From an uncultured Desulfovibrio sp. (GTDB lineage: Bacteria; Desulfobacterota; Desulfovibrionia; Desulfovibrionales; Desulfovibrionaceae): DNA of 38,359 nt. This document shows positions 1 through 7,605 of this stretch, piece after piece (the stretch's first letter is position 1; every line of letters starts with the position of its first letter). The position numbers and the translations under genes are program-made. A model generated the notes under the pieces. The model had not been told where the DNA came from and searched no databases. It saw only the letters and a list, made by a program, of their open reading frames with translations. The DNA lies in assembly GCA_944327295.1 (NCBI GenBank), contig CALVHF010000161.1, positions 1 to 38,359 on the forward strand, read 5' to 3'.

Positions 1-46
1 TCTCCTCTACTCGTACTACCCTCTTTCCCTGGCCGTTGGGGGGAGG

Positions 47-1267
47 CTATCCCCCGAAATGTTCCACTCTCCCTTTTCTAACTAACTCAAGTTCATATCT
101 TCCAGTTAATTCCTTAAGAGAAACTAACTGCTCCTTAGATAAATTTAAATCCTGTATAAAAATAAGTATTGAAGAGTTTCCCTTATATCTAAATACAGGG
201 TTTAAAATATAGTTGCTTCCTATAATAAATAAATCTGAATTACGAGCAATTTCCGAGTCAAATCCTGATCCTGACTCTGCAATAAATGTAACTCGAAACG
301 TATGCTCTAAATTACATAATTCTTTATATATTACTCCTTGTATATTTCGATCAGTTTTTTTACTGTCATAAAGTTCATAAACTGTAGTAGCTGTTAACCT
401 ATCTGTTATGCCATAACATCCATCGTTTAGCTCACTACCTCCAGTGGAAGGATTTATACAATATTGGCTCGGTGATGTACTTTTTTTATTTAAATCATTT
501 ATACTTACATTATTCAATCTATTTAAATTAAATCTTTTATAATTTATTATATCTGCAATATTTTTAATGTTTTTTGTAGTGTTATATATAATTTTATTGT
601 TTTCAGGATTATTAAAACTAACACTTCCTGTATCTATTGCAAGTCTTGACATTACTGATTTTAAATTATTGGCAATCTTCATATATTTATCATAGTCTAT
701 ATAAAGTATATGAATAAGATATATTTTTTCTTCTCCATTTTTATTTTTAAAAATCTTTGGATAAGCATAGTAACCAATCATCGGTATATAATCAACTTGT
801 GAAATTATATTTCTTAATGAATCAGATTTAGTTAGATCTTTATAGCTTTTTGATTGTTCTCTTGCAGCAATATTAGAACCATCAAATGCGATAACTTGTT
901 TTTGAGAAGATTTTTCAGCTGCACTTTGTAAAATGTCCTTATCAATATTAGCTATAATTTTTGTATAATATATGCCATTTTTTTGACTTTCTTCTAATAT
1001 TTTAAATGAATCTACCTGTCCTTGACTATATGTTACAATTTTTTCAGTTATATCATCATTGTTAAGCTCTGTTGTAGAAGTCATAAACATGCCAACAGCA
1101 TTACGCACGGCTTCCATCCATGCTTGTTTAAGTGCATCCAATTTGGTGGGTCCAGAACCTTCTGCTTCAACCTGGACTTTCTCTTGATGGGGTTCACAAT
1201 AGGCTTGCTCTGCATAATAAAAAAACAGTGCAAGCATTAAAGATAATGCAATTAATATTTTTTTCAT
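47..1267 (-). CDS. Exported protein with FlgT/LPP20-like N-terminal domain
   Basis: The 406-residue product starts with a clear signal peptide (MKK, then a hydrophobic core, likely cleaved after YC/E near residue 24). Residues about 30-110 (VEAEGSG, DALKQAWMEAVRNAVG, SQGQVDSF, then YYTKIIANI) resemble the N-terminal domain of FlgT and LPP20-type lipoproteins, where a short beta strand is followed by an amphipathic helix with conserved AVxxAVG. The remaining 300 residues are AT-rich, Asn/Lys/Ile-rich and not recognised. It is the last gene of a three-gene minus-strand operon of exported proteins, 26 bp after the previous gene, with only a weak ribosome-binding site, so translation may be coupled. 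No flagellar gene is nearby, so a flagellar role is unlikely. Low GC compared with the chromosomal genes suggests transfer. The fold call is moderate; the function is unknown. Confidence 0.75.
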   Translation of the reverse strand: MKKILIALSLMLALFFYYAEQAYCEPHQEKVQVEAEGSGPTKLDALKQAWMEAVRNAVGMFMTSTTELNNDDITEKIVTYSQGQVDSFKILEESQKNGIYYTKIIANIDKDILQSAAEKSSQKQVIAFDGSNIAAREQSKSYKDLTKSDSLRNIISQVDYIPMIGYYAYPKIFKNKNGEEKIYLIHILYIDYDKYMKIANNLKSVMSRLAIDTGSVSFNNPENNKIIYNTTKNIKNIADIINYKRFNLNRLNNVSINDLNKKSTSPSQYCINPSTGGSELNDGCYGITDRLTATTVYELYDSKKTDRNIQGVIYKELCNLEHTFRVTFIAESGSGFDSEIARNSDLFIIGSNYILNPVFRYKGNSSILIFIQDLNLSKEQLVSLKELTGRYELELVRKGRVEHFGG

Positions 1268-1293
1268 ATTAATACTATTAAATATAAAAGAGA

Positions 1294-1968
1294 TTAGTAA
1301 CCATCACTACCGATGAGCTCTTGAGCAATTACCCAGTGCCCACCATTACAGGAGAATTTGACTGGAAGTTTGTTGGCCCTCCAGTCTCCTTTTGGCCAAT
1401 AAAACCAGATAGAATCATAATAGGCTAAAATATTTCCAGCAGATGTTGTTATTTCTACATCGAGAGCACCGAAATGCCTTGTTGCTACAAGGTCATCTTC
1501 GCTATGGAATGTCCAGAGCTCCGAATCTAAATCATATACCATTTGGAACGGTACTTCGAATTTCTTACTTGTTTTATGCACTCGTACTCGTGCCAAAGGT
1601 TCATCTATGCTCTCAGTTGGAACTAAGCCGACGTGCCAAGCAATGTCTTCCAGACTCAGTTGAATAGGCTGGGTATTATCTCCTGTATAAATGCACAAAG
1701 AGCTGTTTTCTCCAGGATACAGAACTCCTACTGGTGTATTAATTAATACATCGCTATCTCTAAATCTATGCTCACTTTCTGAACCTTCAAAATAAAACGT
1801 CCATATTTTTTCTTTTGAATTATATTCTAGAACATCTGCTTTAAACTCTTGTCCTGTAGACAAATCTTTAATTATTGCTAGCGGTTCATCTGTTTCCTCT
1901 GCATACGCAGACATAATACACAACAAAAATCCTGTAATTATGAATATGAATACTTGTACTATCTTCAT
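1294..1968 (-). CDS. Exported protein of two tandem ~95-residue repeats
   Basis: The 224-residue product has a signal peptide (MKIVQVFIFIITGFLLCIMSAYA, cleavage before EETDEP). The mature part is two copies of one repeat. Copy 1 begins DEPLAIIKDLSTGQEF with WTFYFEGSESEHRFRDSDV, then TPVG. Copy 2 begins DEPLARVRVHKTSKKF with WTFHSEDDLVATRHFGALDV, then TSAG. Each copy ends in a strand-rich part containing a tryptophan. The same repeat, more diverged, occurs in the upstream gene. The predicted fold is all beta, and I do not recognise the family. The start is supported by AGAGGA about 6 nt upstream. It is the middle gene of the exported-protein operon. Confidence 0.75.
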   Translation of the reverse strand: MKIVQVFIFIITGFLLCIMSAYAEETDEPLAIIKDLSTGQEFKADVLEYNSKEKIWTFYFEGSESEHRFRDSDVLINTPVGVLYPGENSSLCIYTGDNTQPIQLSLEDIAWHVGLVPTESIDEPLARVRVHKTSKKFEVPFQMVYDLDSELWTFHSEDDLVATRHFGALDVEITTSAGNILAYYDSIWFYWPKGDWRANKLPVKFSCNGGHWVIAQELIGSDGY

Positions 1969-2026
1969 ATATATCCTCTTTAAAATTAGAGATAGTAAGT
2001 ATAAAATCGTCAGAGATTAGCCTTTA

Positions 2027-2749
2027 TTAAAGGCCATCATCATATCCATTCTCGTGGGGAATAAAAGGCTGAGGAGCAGTTTCAGTGAAGATCCATCCAT
2101 TCTTAGTTTCACCAATGGCAAGTGGTGTCTTGTTATCATCGCTGAGAATCAGTATCTGACCGATTTCGTCATCCACGTTAACATCCAAGTATCCACCGAG
2201 GAGCGACAACCAAATAATACTAGTTTTTCTGTTGCAGCTACGGACATCATCAGAATCCATAGACACTATCCAGCTATCGTCGAGGATGTCATATGCGATA
2301 CGTTTAATATAATTTGCAACATCAAAATTATATCCCTCAGTTACCTCGATATAACAAAGTGAAACAGTTTCCTTAGTTTCAGCGATAAATGGTTCCCTGG
2401 AAACTTCCCACTGACAATCTTCATTTCTACCAAACTTCACACCCCACCTAGGTGTTTCATCGACATTGTAAATAACTGCCCTAGATGAATCAATTTCTAT
2501 GATTTCTCCATAAGGGGTATAGAATGCAATGTCGTCTCTCTTACCGCTGTACTCCTTCCCCTTGACGGTGTAGTACCATATATTATTAGAGGTATTAAAG
2601 GATACTTTGTCTACCCATATTTTGTTATCAAAATCTTCTTGAACAACAACAAAGCCTACATACCCAAAAGATAAAGACAATCCAACAAACAACCAAACGA
2701 ATGTAGTGATGAAGATGACACCTACAGATGGCATGAATTTTGTCGTCAT
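2027..2749 (-). CDS. Exported or membrane-anchored paralogue of the repeat protein
   Basis: The 240-residue product has an N-terminal hydrophobic segment (about residues 10-30), either an uncleaved anchor or a signal peptide. Two diverged copies of the ~95-residue repeat follow. The first has NIWYYTVKGKEY, then DIAFYTPYGEI and a tail VKFGRNEDCQWEV. The second has YIEVTEGYNFDV, then DDSWIVSMDSDDV, GGYLDVNVDDEIG and a C-terminal FIPHENGYDDG. The tail VKFxxNxxxxWxxxxExFI matches the C-terminus of the downstream protein (VKFSCNGGHWVIAQELI). A strong AGGAGG lies 5 nt before the ATG, and this is the first gene of the operon. Function unknown. The paralogy is visible in the sequence but diverged. 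Confidence 0.75.
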   Translation of the reverse strand: MTTKFMPSVGVIFITTFVWLFVGLSLSFGYVGFVVVQEDFDNKIWVDKVSFNTSNNIWYYTVKGKEYSGKRDDIAFYTPYGEIIEIDSSRAVIYNVDETPRWGVKFGRNEDCQWEVSREPFIAETKETVSLCYIEVTEGYNFDVANYIKRIAYDILDDSWIVSMDSDDVRSCNRKTSIIWLSLLGGYLDVNVDDEIGQILILSDDNKTPLAIGETKNGWIFTETAPQPFIPHENGYDDGL

Positions 2750-3116
2750 AAATACCTCCTATAAGACGAGGAGTATCCGCTCAGGAGATAGCAGGCTTTG
2801 AAGGCAGATTTTACCTCTTGGATGGGTAGTTAATTCCGAATAAGTTGTGTTACAAAAAATAATGTGAAAGAATATCGAAGCCACTTTTGCGATGTTGCTC
2901 AAATAGGATTAGCTGGAATCCATCTCTACCGACCAGGTTGAGGGCTGTTTATTCAGATGCCAGTTAACCGTAATAACCGTAGAGCAAGGAGGCAAAGAAC
3001 CTCACCCTCTTGGAGGATAATTCTACTTTTAGACTTTCACGTCAACATATTAGAGTGCTACGCTGTTCGCAGGTTCAAAAATTTCCTTCAGACTTGTACT
3101 GATAAGAGGTACACGC
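2750..3116. other. Divergent intergenic region between exported operon and XRE regulator
   Basis: This 367-bp region separates the minus-strand exported-protein operon from the plus-strand XRE gene, so it must hold both promoters. I found no convincing -35/-10 pair. It contains a tandem repeat TAACCGTA-A-TAACCGTA at 2965-2981, which could bind a regulator. An open frame within it (from 2957) has no ribosome-binding site and runs into the XRE gene out of frame. Confidence 0.4.
2965..2981. promoter_or_regulatory. Tandem 8-bp repeat, possible operator
   Basis: TAACCGTA occurs twice with a 1-nt gap (9-nt period), about 135 bp before the XRE start and 215 bp before the exported-protein operon. 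Its position between divergent genes suits an operator for the XRE protein, but that is inference only. Confidence 0.25.
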
Positions 3117-3485
3117 ATGAAGGATTCACATGGTCACAAGCTGGCCCAGCTGGTAGGCAGCAATATCGCCACTCGACGGAAACTCAAGAATTGGACCCAG
3201 GCTCAACTGGGAGAGATGCTTGGCATAGGTACTGACTCCATATGTCGCATTGAACGTGGCGTGATGGCTCCCCGTTTTCAACGCCTCGAAGATCTTGCCC
3301 ACCTCCTTGATTGCTCGGTTGCTGATCTTTTCAAAACACCAGAAGAGCTCCTTCAGTCAGCCCAGTACTCCAGGCAGGCTGAGCTTGCGAACTTTGCGCT
3401 GGATGTCCCTTCCCAAATAGCAAGGCTCTCTGAGCAAATCATTTTCCTGACCAAGTTACTCAACAAAGATTCAAACGTTGTATGA
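3117..3485 (+). CDS. XRE-family helix-turn-helix regulator
   Basis: This 122-residue protein has a Cro/C1-type HTH at residues about 8-62. The helices LGEMLGIGTDSICRIERGVM and FQRLEDLAHLLDCSVADLF match the XRE pattern. The C-terminal 50 residues (LARLSEQIIFLTKLLNKD-like) form an amphipathic helix that may dimerise. The start is supported by AAGAGG 7 nt upstream. It is convergent with the WYL regulator (10 bp between stops) and divergent from the exported-protein operon. Known members repress their own or adjacent promoters, so control of the exported operon is a reasonable guess. Confidence 0.9.
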   Translation: MKDSHGHKLAQLVGSNIATRRKLKNWTQAQLGEMLGIGTDSICRIERGVMAPRFQRLEDLAHLLDCSVADLFKTPEELLQSAQYSRQAELANFALDVPSQIARLSEQIIFLTKLLNKDSNVV

Positions 3486-3495
3486 GCTTTCGGAG

Positions 3496-4455
3496 CTACC
3501 CAGGGTCATCTTCCCCTGTCACAGGTAGGAAGCTCTCTACCGTATCCCCAAAACTGCGAACCCAAGCCGCAAGTTCCGGCTCACTTCTCGTGGTTATCTC
3601 AAGCAAAACACCTCCATCTTCCTGCTCGGCAAGTCGTTGTGTGTCAGACCAGATGCGTTCCCGTACATAATCGGAGGCACTACCAGGTCGGAATTTTATG
3701 CGGAAGCTGCGTGGTTCATGCCAGGGCAGACCAAACATACCAGGATCTCTCTCAGGCATATCAAAGGGCACAGGCTTGTTCGTCTGAATCACATCCTGTA
3801 TGCGGTGAACTGCCAGATTGGTGAGATGCTTCATCGCCTTGAAGTCTTCAGTGACGCTGGCTCCCAAGACGTATAGGGCATTGCTCATGCTGACAATTCG
3901 CTGAGGGGCGAAGCGGTGCTCCTTGGGCTCTGTTCGTCCAGCGGCCTTGTAGCGCACCAGACAGATGAGCTTTTCATCAATGGCCTTGACCAAACAATCC
4001 AGATGGCCGAAATGTGGAGAGTAGTCTATTTGTCCCTTTCCGTAGAAGACGAACTGGGGACGCTGGCATTTCTCACGGTCGGCATATGCTGTGTCTGCCA
4101 TCAGCATGGAGAAGTTGAAGATACTCTCGTCTACTCGTTTTTTGATCTGCTCCGGTAGATAGGGAGTAGCCAGATCTCTGCATATGGACAGGTAGCGTAG
4201 CTCCTCAAAATCGAGTCCCAGACGGCTCCGGGATATGGAGCGGATCTGATACCACCTCTTGTGACCATCCAGACCAGTGACAAGATTTGCTCCTATGACG
4301 CCCTCGATTTCACCGACCAGGCGAATGATCGTCTGCTTTGAGCAGCAAAGCCATTCACTCAGGTCAGCCTGATAGTGTCTGCGTCCATCAAGCATGAGGC
4401 GCTGGAAGAGGCGAAGCAGCTTGTTGCCTCGGCTGGCATCATCAATTTTCTGCAT
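3496..4455 (-). CDS. WYL-domain transcriptional regulator
   Basis: The 319-residue protein has an N-terminal winged HTH (residues about 10-60, with LSEWLCCSKQTIIRLVGEIE), a central WYL-type Sm-like domain (about 140-225; VKAIDEKLICLVRYKAAG and HRFAPQRIVSMSNALYVLGA) and a C-terminal WCX-like extension ending in LEITTRSEPELAAWVRSFG. This three-part layout is the standard one. WYL proteins are ligand-sensing regulators often found in mobile elements and defence islands, and some bind nucleic-acid ligands. The start at ATG 4455 has GGAG about 10 nt upstream. It faces the XRE gene. Its target is not known; a small inverted repeat upstream (4574-4590) is a candidate site. Confidence 0.88.
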   Translation of the reverse strand: MQKIDDASRGNKLLRLFQRLMLDGRRHYQADLSEWLCCSKQTIIRLVGEIEGVIGANLVTGLDGHKRWYQIRSISRSRLGLDFEELRYLSICRDLATPYLPEQIKKRVDESIFNFSMLMADTAYADREKCQRPQFVFYGKGQIDYSPHFGHLDCLVKAIDEKLICLVRYKAAGRTEPKEHRFAPQRIVSMSNALYVLGASVTEDFKAMKHLTNLAVHRIQDVIQTNKPVPFDMPERDPGMFGLPWHEPRSFRIKFRPGSASDYVRERIWSDTQRLAEQEDGGVLLEITTRSEPELAAWVRSFGDTVESFLPVTGEDDPG

Positions 4456-4972
4456 CAGCGAATAGCTCCATCATGCGAAAATTACGATATATCAAATTGT
4501 TAGAAAAAATCATGGCGATTTGAGCCCCAGTTTTGGTGAAATCCATATCTAGAGTCGAACCTACACGATAGAAATTCCGCTATACGGAATCTTTCTGTGG
4601 GTAGACAAAAATTTTTCAAAAAATAATTATGCAAGTGATTCAAATAGGTTAATGATAAAAACACCCGAAGGAGGTTCTCAGGCTGAAAAATCTCACTGAA
4701 AGAAGAAGAGAGGGGAAGCCGGGATAGACTGTGCCACAGAGGGAACCTGCCAATAGATCCATCTTGGCCCCGACTCCTCAGTGCAAGAGTCATTTCTGAA
4801 CAACAATGCTATTGACACTCTTTCTGAAAAAACTCACGTTGTCCAGACAAAGCTGTTTTTATTCCATTCAAGCTCTACGGTATATTTCTTAGCAAAAAGC
4901 TATTGATACAATGTTACGAGGGCCGCAAGATATCATGTGGCAAGAACGAGGCCCTTCAACAAGGGGGGAAAC
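4456..4972. other. Intergenic region between WYL regulator and LprI-like gene
   Basis: These 517 bp hold the divergent promoters of the WYL gene (-) and the LprI-like gene (+). I see one small inverted repeat (4574-4590) and an AT-rich tract near 4610-4660. An open frame on the minus strand (4500-4793) lacks a ribosome-binding site and resembles nothing. No convincing gene. Confidence 0.4.
4574..4590. promoter_or_regulatory. Inverted repeat, possible operator
   Basis: ATTCCG-CTATA-CGGAAT is a perfect 6-bp inverted repeat with a 5-nt centre, about 120 bp upstream of the WYL start. The size fits a dimeric HTH operator. There is no direct evidence for a binding protein. Confidence 0.3.
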
Positions 4973-5398
4973 ATGGCAATCAAATTTACGAACGTCGTTG
5001 TACAAGGACTGCTTATTGCCAGTCTGGCTTTGCCATCCGCTGCCCTGGCTCAAGAGCAGGGAAGTGAGGAATTGGCCCCTGGCTTTGATGCCTGCATGGG
5101 ACAGGCTACCGCTACGGTTGAGATGGTGAATTGCCTGAACTCCGCTTACGAATATTGGGACGGCATCCTCAACAGAAACTACAGGCAGGCAATACGAGAC
5201 TGTGCTGATTCTGGAGAACCTGAGTGCAAGAAGAAGCTGCAAAAGGCACAAAGGGCATGGATACAGTACAAAGAGGGTATGGCTGACTTCATCTACTCCT
5301 CTACGGGTGGAACCATGAGCAGCCTGCATGCTGCGAGTTTTCTGGCGACAGAAACCAAGAAGCAAGCAGAGCTCTTGTCAGGGAACATGGATGAATAG
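4973..5398 (+). CDS. Periplasmic LprI/DUF1311-type protein
   Basis: With the start at ATG 4973 (AAGGGGGG 4-5 nt upstream), the 141-residue product opens with a good signal peptide, MAIKFTNVVVQGLL then IASLALPSAALA, cleaved before QE. The mature part follows the LprI N-terminal (DUF1311) pattern: a CMGQATATVEMVNCLN segment, an aromatic-rich helix, LNRNYRQAI, then LQKAQRAWIQYKEG and a terminal GGTM followed by AASFLATETKKQAELL. Four cysteines could form two disulfides. Family members are periplasmic and some inhibit lysozyme, so protection of the cell wall is possible but unproven. An in-frame upstream ATG (4937) is less likely because it would bury the signal peptide. It is followed 34 bp later by the lipoprotein gene. 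Confidence 0.85.
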   Translation: MAIKFTNVVVQGLLIASLALPSAALAQEQGSEELAPGFDACMGQATATVEMVNCLNSAYEYWDGILNRNYRQAIRDCADSGEPECKKKLQKAQRAWIQYKEGMADFIYSSTGGTMSSLHAASFLATETKKQAELLSGNMDE

Positions 5399-5432
5399 CA
5401 TTCAACTTGGGCTCTATCCTTAGGAGGTGCCA

Positions 5433-6164
5433 ATGTGTTTCTATCGACTTAAGAATATTCAAAGTAAATATATTGTATATTTTATATTATATATTTTTTT
5501 ATGTCTTATAATGTGTTCTTGTGCACATAACTCCTCATTTAGTTTAAATACACAATCTCTATTTTCTCCACAATTTAGTATAAATAATAATGATAAATTT
5601 TTTATTGCACCTGATAAATCATTACAAAAAAACGATTTAGTTTATGAAAATATAAAAAATTATGTTTATTATGTTTTTAAAGATCTTGGTTTTCACGTTG
5701 TAAATACACTATCTGAAGCAAATCATTTGGTAACTATTAATTATATTCAAAAATCATTTAAAGAAACTAAATATAATGCAATTCCAAAATTTGGAATAAT
5801 AAATTATGAAACACAAAATAATATATTTGCTGCAGGAACAAGAAATAATTTTATAATTCATGGGCAAACAACATCAAAACCAGTTTATGGATATACTGGA
5901 ACTGAGCTTTTTTCTTATATAGATATACAACATTATAATGGTGTTGGAGTAAAAGTTTACTCTATATTAAATAAAAATTATAAACTTATTAGTGATATAG
6001 CTATTATTTGGGAAGATTATACTTCAGATATATTCAATCGTATTCATCTAGCAAGTATCGTATTGCGTGATGTTCTCATTGCTAAGACAACTAGTAGAAG
6101 AATATACACGTTCAAATGGGAAGAAAATAAATTGTCTGCCTTTACATGGGCTCCATGGATGTGA
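5433..6164 (+). CDS. AT-rich putative lipoprotein
   Basis: The start at ATG 5433 has AGGAGG 5 nt upstream (an in-frame GTG at 5427 overlaps that site). The 243-residue product has a hydrophobic N-terminus ending LCLIMCSCAHNS, where LIMC is a plausible lipobox, so export and lipidation are likely. The mature protein has a KFFIAPDK...VFKDLGFHVV...EANHLVTINY layout, which resembles the low-conservation DUF4136-like envelope proteins; I do not claim membership. Base composition is strikingly AT-rich compared with the LprI-like gene 34 bp upstream, so the pair was probably assembled from different sources. Function unknown. Confidence 0.75.
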   Translation: MCFYRLKNIQSKYIVYFILYIFLCLIMCSCAHNSSFSLNTQSLFSPQFSINNNDKFFIAPDKSLQKNDLVYENIKNYVYYVFKDLGFHVVNTLSEANHLVTINYIQKSFKETKYNAIPKFGIINYETQNNIFAAGTRNNFIIHGQTTSKPVYGYTGTELFSYIDIQHYNGVGVKVYSILNKNYKLISDIAIIWEDYTSDIFNRIHLASIVLRDVLIAKTTSRRIYTFKWEENKLSAFTWAPWM

Positions 6165-6303
6165 TCACGCTAAAATTTTATATCTCTGTAAACGTGAATA
6201 TGGGGTAATTACTCAGCTTAAATGAGAGATACGATAGACACTGTCTAGCCTAATGTGGTCAAAGGTTGGCTAGAGGACGACTTTTGATGAACTCCCTTTG
6301 GAT

Positions 6304-6322
6304 TTTGTCAACACGACCTAAT
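6304..6322. mobile_element. Orphan insertion-sequence end
   Basis: The stretch TTTGTCAACACGACCTAAT nearly matches the terminal inverted repeat of the MITE-like element at 33398-33555 (TTTGTCAACACGCCCTAG), and the similarity continues inward for a few more bases (GATTTTGTCAACACG versus the complement of that element's left end). No partner end is visible within the next kilobase on either side, so this is a solo remnant. Confidence 0.55.
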
Positions 6323-6365
6323 CCAATAGACGGGTAGTTCAGAAATATTTCCATTTTGATTTGAG

Positions 6366-6405
6366 AAAACAGGGCAGGCTGTGGTGCACAATCCACGACC
6401 TGCCC
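6366..6405 (-). terminator. Rho-independent terminator
   Basis: GGGCAGG at 6372-6378 pairs with CCTGCCC at 6399-6405, with an inner GTGG/CCAC pair. On the minus strand the stem is followed by TGTTTTC. It lies 35 bp beyond the stop of the minus-strand gene at 6440-6892 and probably ends its transcript. Confidence 0.65.
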
Positions 6406-6439
6406 AAATCCAATTTCACATGACTGATGTTTTCATCTG

Positions 6440-6892
6440 CTAAATTAATTCAATTTGCTTGATAAGCTTGTTTGCACCTGCTCCTGTCATATTTTTTAAC
6501 GATACTCCATTTTCTCTAGCAAATACTTCTATATCTATACCTTTCTTCTTGCACTTATCTGAAATCATATTTTTTTGCTTTTCAGATGCAGGTTTTGAAC
6601 CTCCACCATTGAATCTGTTTTTATCCTGATTACTGTAGTTATTTGTATTCTCAATGACACTAGATTTATCAATTATAGTATTGCTATTTATGTCTTGATT
6701 ATTTTTATTTTTCAAATACGACATCTCTATTAGTGCATTTTTCTTTGCATTGCAGGAAGCTTCATCAATAGTTGATCCTTCTCCAATAGAAGAAGCTTTG
6801 AATTTTTCATCGATAATTTCTGCACTACAGATAATTTTCTGTTGATTATTTTGCTGGATATTACCAACGAAAGAAATGTTAATAGTATTCAT
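6440..6892 (-). CDS. Small island protein: possible dsRBD-like N-terminus plus annealing-protein-like tail
   Basis: With the start at ATG 6892 (AAGGAGA upstream) the product has 150 residues. Residues about 3-60 show strands NISFVGNI, KIICSAEII and KFKASSIGEGSTIDEAS followed by helix CNAKKNALIEMSYL. The GxGxTxxEA-K-AL pattern is that of double-stranded RNA-binding domains. A polar Asn/Ser linker follows. The C-terminal 45 residues (SEKQKNMISDKCKKKGIDIEVFARENGVS, then MTGAGANKLIKQI) look like the helical tail found at the end of many phage recombination and annealing proteins. Both calls rest on pattern only. The gene is AT-rich and lies 60 bp after the excisionase-like gene, in the replication and recombination module of the island. 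Confidence 0.7.
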   Translation of the reverse strand: MNTINISFVGNIQQNNQQKIICSAEIIDEKFKASSIGEGSTIDEASCNAKKNALIEMSYLKNKNNQDINSNTIIDKSSVIENTNNYSNQDKNRFNGGGSKPASEKQKNMISDKCKKKGIDIEVFARENGVSLKNMTGAGANKLIKQIELI

Positions 6893-6952
6893 GATTTCTC
6901 CTTGTCTTGTGTTGAAAAAGAATGAAAATAATAGATAAAACAAGAATAGATG

Positions 6953-7267
6953 TTAACGCACCTTGGTTCGCAGCCACTCCATAAAGGCTTCTCGTGTGTA
7001 GCCAATCTTGTTGCCCACTTTGACCTTCTTGGATGGACCTTTGCCTAGACTGTCTTCATTGCTCATGGTTTTGGCACTGAGGAGCCCTCCTATAACCTTC
7101 GATGCATATTCCCTGGAAAAGACAGGTGGTAACGTTTTCTCGACTTCCTTGAAAAATTCGTTTTCCTTGCCACGGTAGAAAAAATCACCAAAGTTGACAG
7201 AATCATGTGGATCATTTGGAGCATTTGGGTAATCAGAATAATCAGGATAATTGGGATAATGGTTCAT
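6953..7267 (-). CDS. Excisionase/AlpA-like DNA-binding protein
   Basis: With the start at ATG 7267 (AGGAG about 8 nt upstream; an in-frame ATG at 7282 is alternative) the protein has 104 residues. The first 30 are a Tyr/Pro/Asn/Asp-rich low-complexity stretch (NYPDYSDYPNAPNDP). The C-terminal 60 residues (FSREYASKVIG, then GKGPSKKVKVGNKIGYTREAFMEWL) follow the HTH_17 winged-helix pattern of excisionases and AlpA regulators, in which a GPxxxKVGxxxxYxxxxxxxWL motif forms the wing and last helix. In an integrative element this type of protein promotes excision or activates integrase or replication genes. It precedes the dsRBD-like gene and is preceded by a terminator (7366-7398), so it likely has its own promoter. 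Confidence 0.8.
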   Translation of the reverse strand: MNHYPNYPDYSDYPNAPNDPHDSVNFGDFFYRGKENEFFKEVEKTLPPVFSREYASKVIGGLLSAKTMSNEDSLGKGPSKKVKVGNKIGYTREAFMEWLRTKVR

Positions 7268-7365
7268 GGTGCACTCCTGCATGGGAAATTGTGTGTCCCG
7301 CGTCTGTAGGTCAGGGCAGGTAAATTTGGGATATCTCCCACATCATAGTAGCTCGGTGTAGAATG

Positions 7366-7398
7366 AAAAAAGGAGGAGAATGTTAACCACTCCCCTCC
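7366..7398 (-). terminator. Rho-independent terminator
   Basis: On the minus strand GGAGGGG (7398-7392) pairs with CTCCTCC (7378-7372), allowing one G-U, with a 13-nt loop, and is directly followed by six T. It ends the transcript of the replication gene and the small hydrophobic ORF, and overlaps the stop codon of the latter. Confidence 0.7.
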
Positions 7399-7580
7399 TG
7401 CAAACCTACGATGGCCCAGATAGCCCCCACGGGTGCTGTGCTCTGTATGCAGAAAATGGCGATTACAAGGCCGAGAGAATCGGCCATACAGCGCTCATAA
7501 ATCCCCTCAAAGCTGCTCTCCTGGGGTATACTACTGGCACCTGTGTTCACCCCCAGATGCCCGATAGCTCCATGAAGCAT
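7383..7580 (-). CDS. Possible small hydrophobic protein
   Basis: This 65-residue frame starts 25 bp after the replication gene and ends inside a terminator. Its C-terminal half holds one hydrophobic stretch (LGLVIAIFCIQSTAPVGAIW, then AIVGL) long enough to span a membrane. Small membrane proteins are common beside Gp2-like replication genes of filamentous phages, so an encoded product is possible. The ribosome-binding site is weak and the frame could be chance. I do not recognise the sequence. Confidence 0.35.
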   Translation of the reverse strand: MLHGAIGHLGVNTGASSIPQESSFEGIYERCMADSLGLVIAIFCIQSTAPVGAIWAIVGLQEGSG

Positions 7581-7605
7581 CTGAGCTTTTCATGCTACGG
7601 ACGAC

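Noticed and set aside
4500..4793. 97-residue minus-strand frame upstream of the WYL gene
   Set aside because: No ribosome-binding site and no recognisable pattern; overlaps the probable regulatory region.
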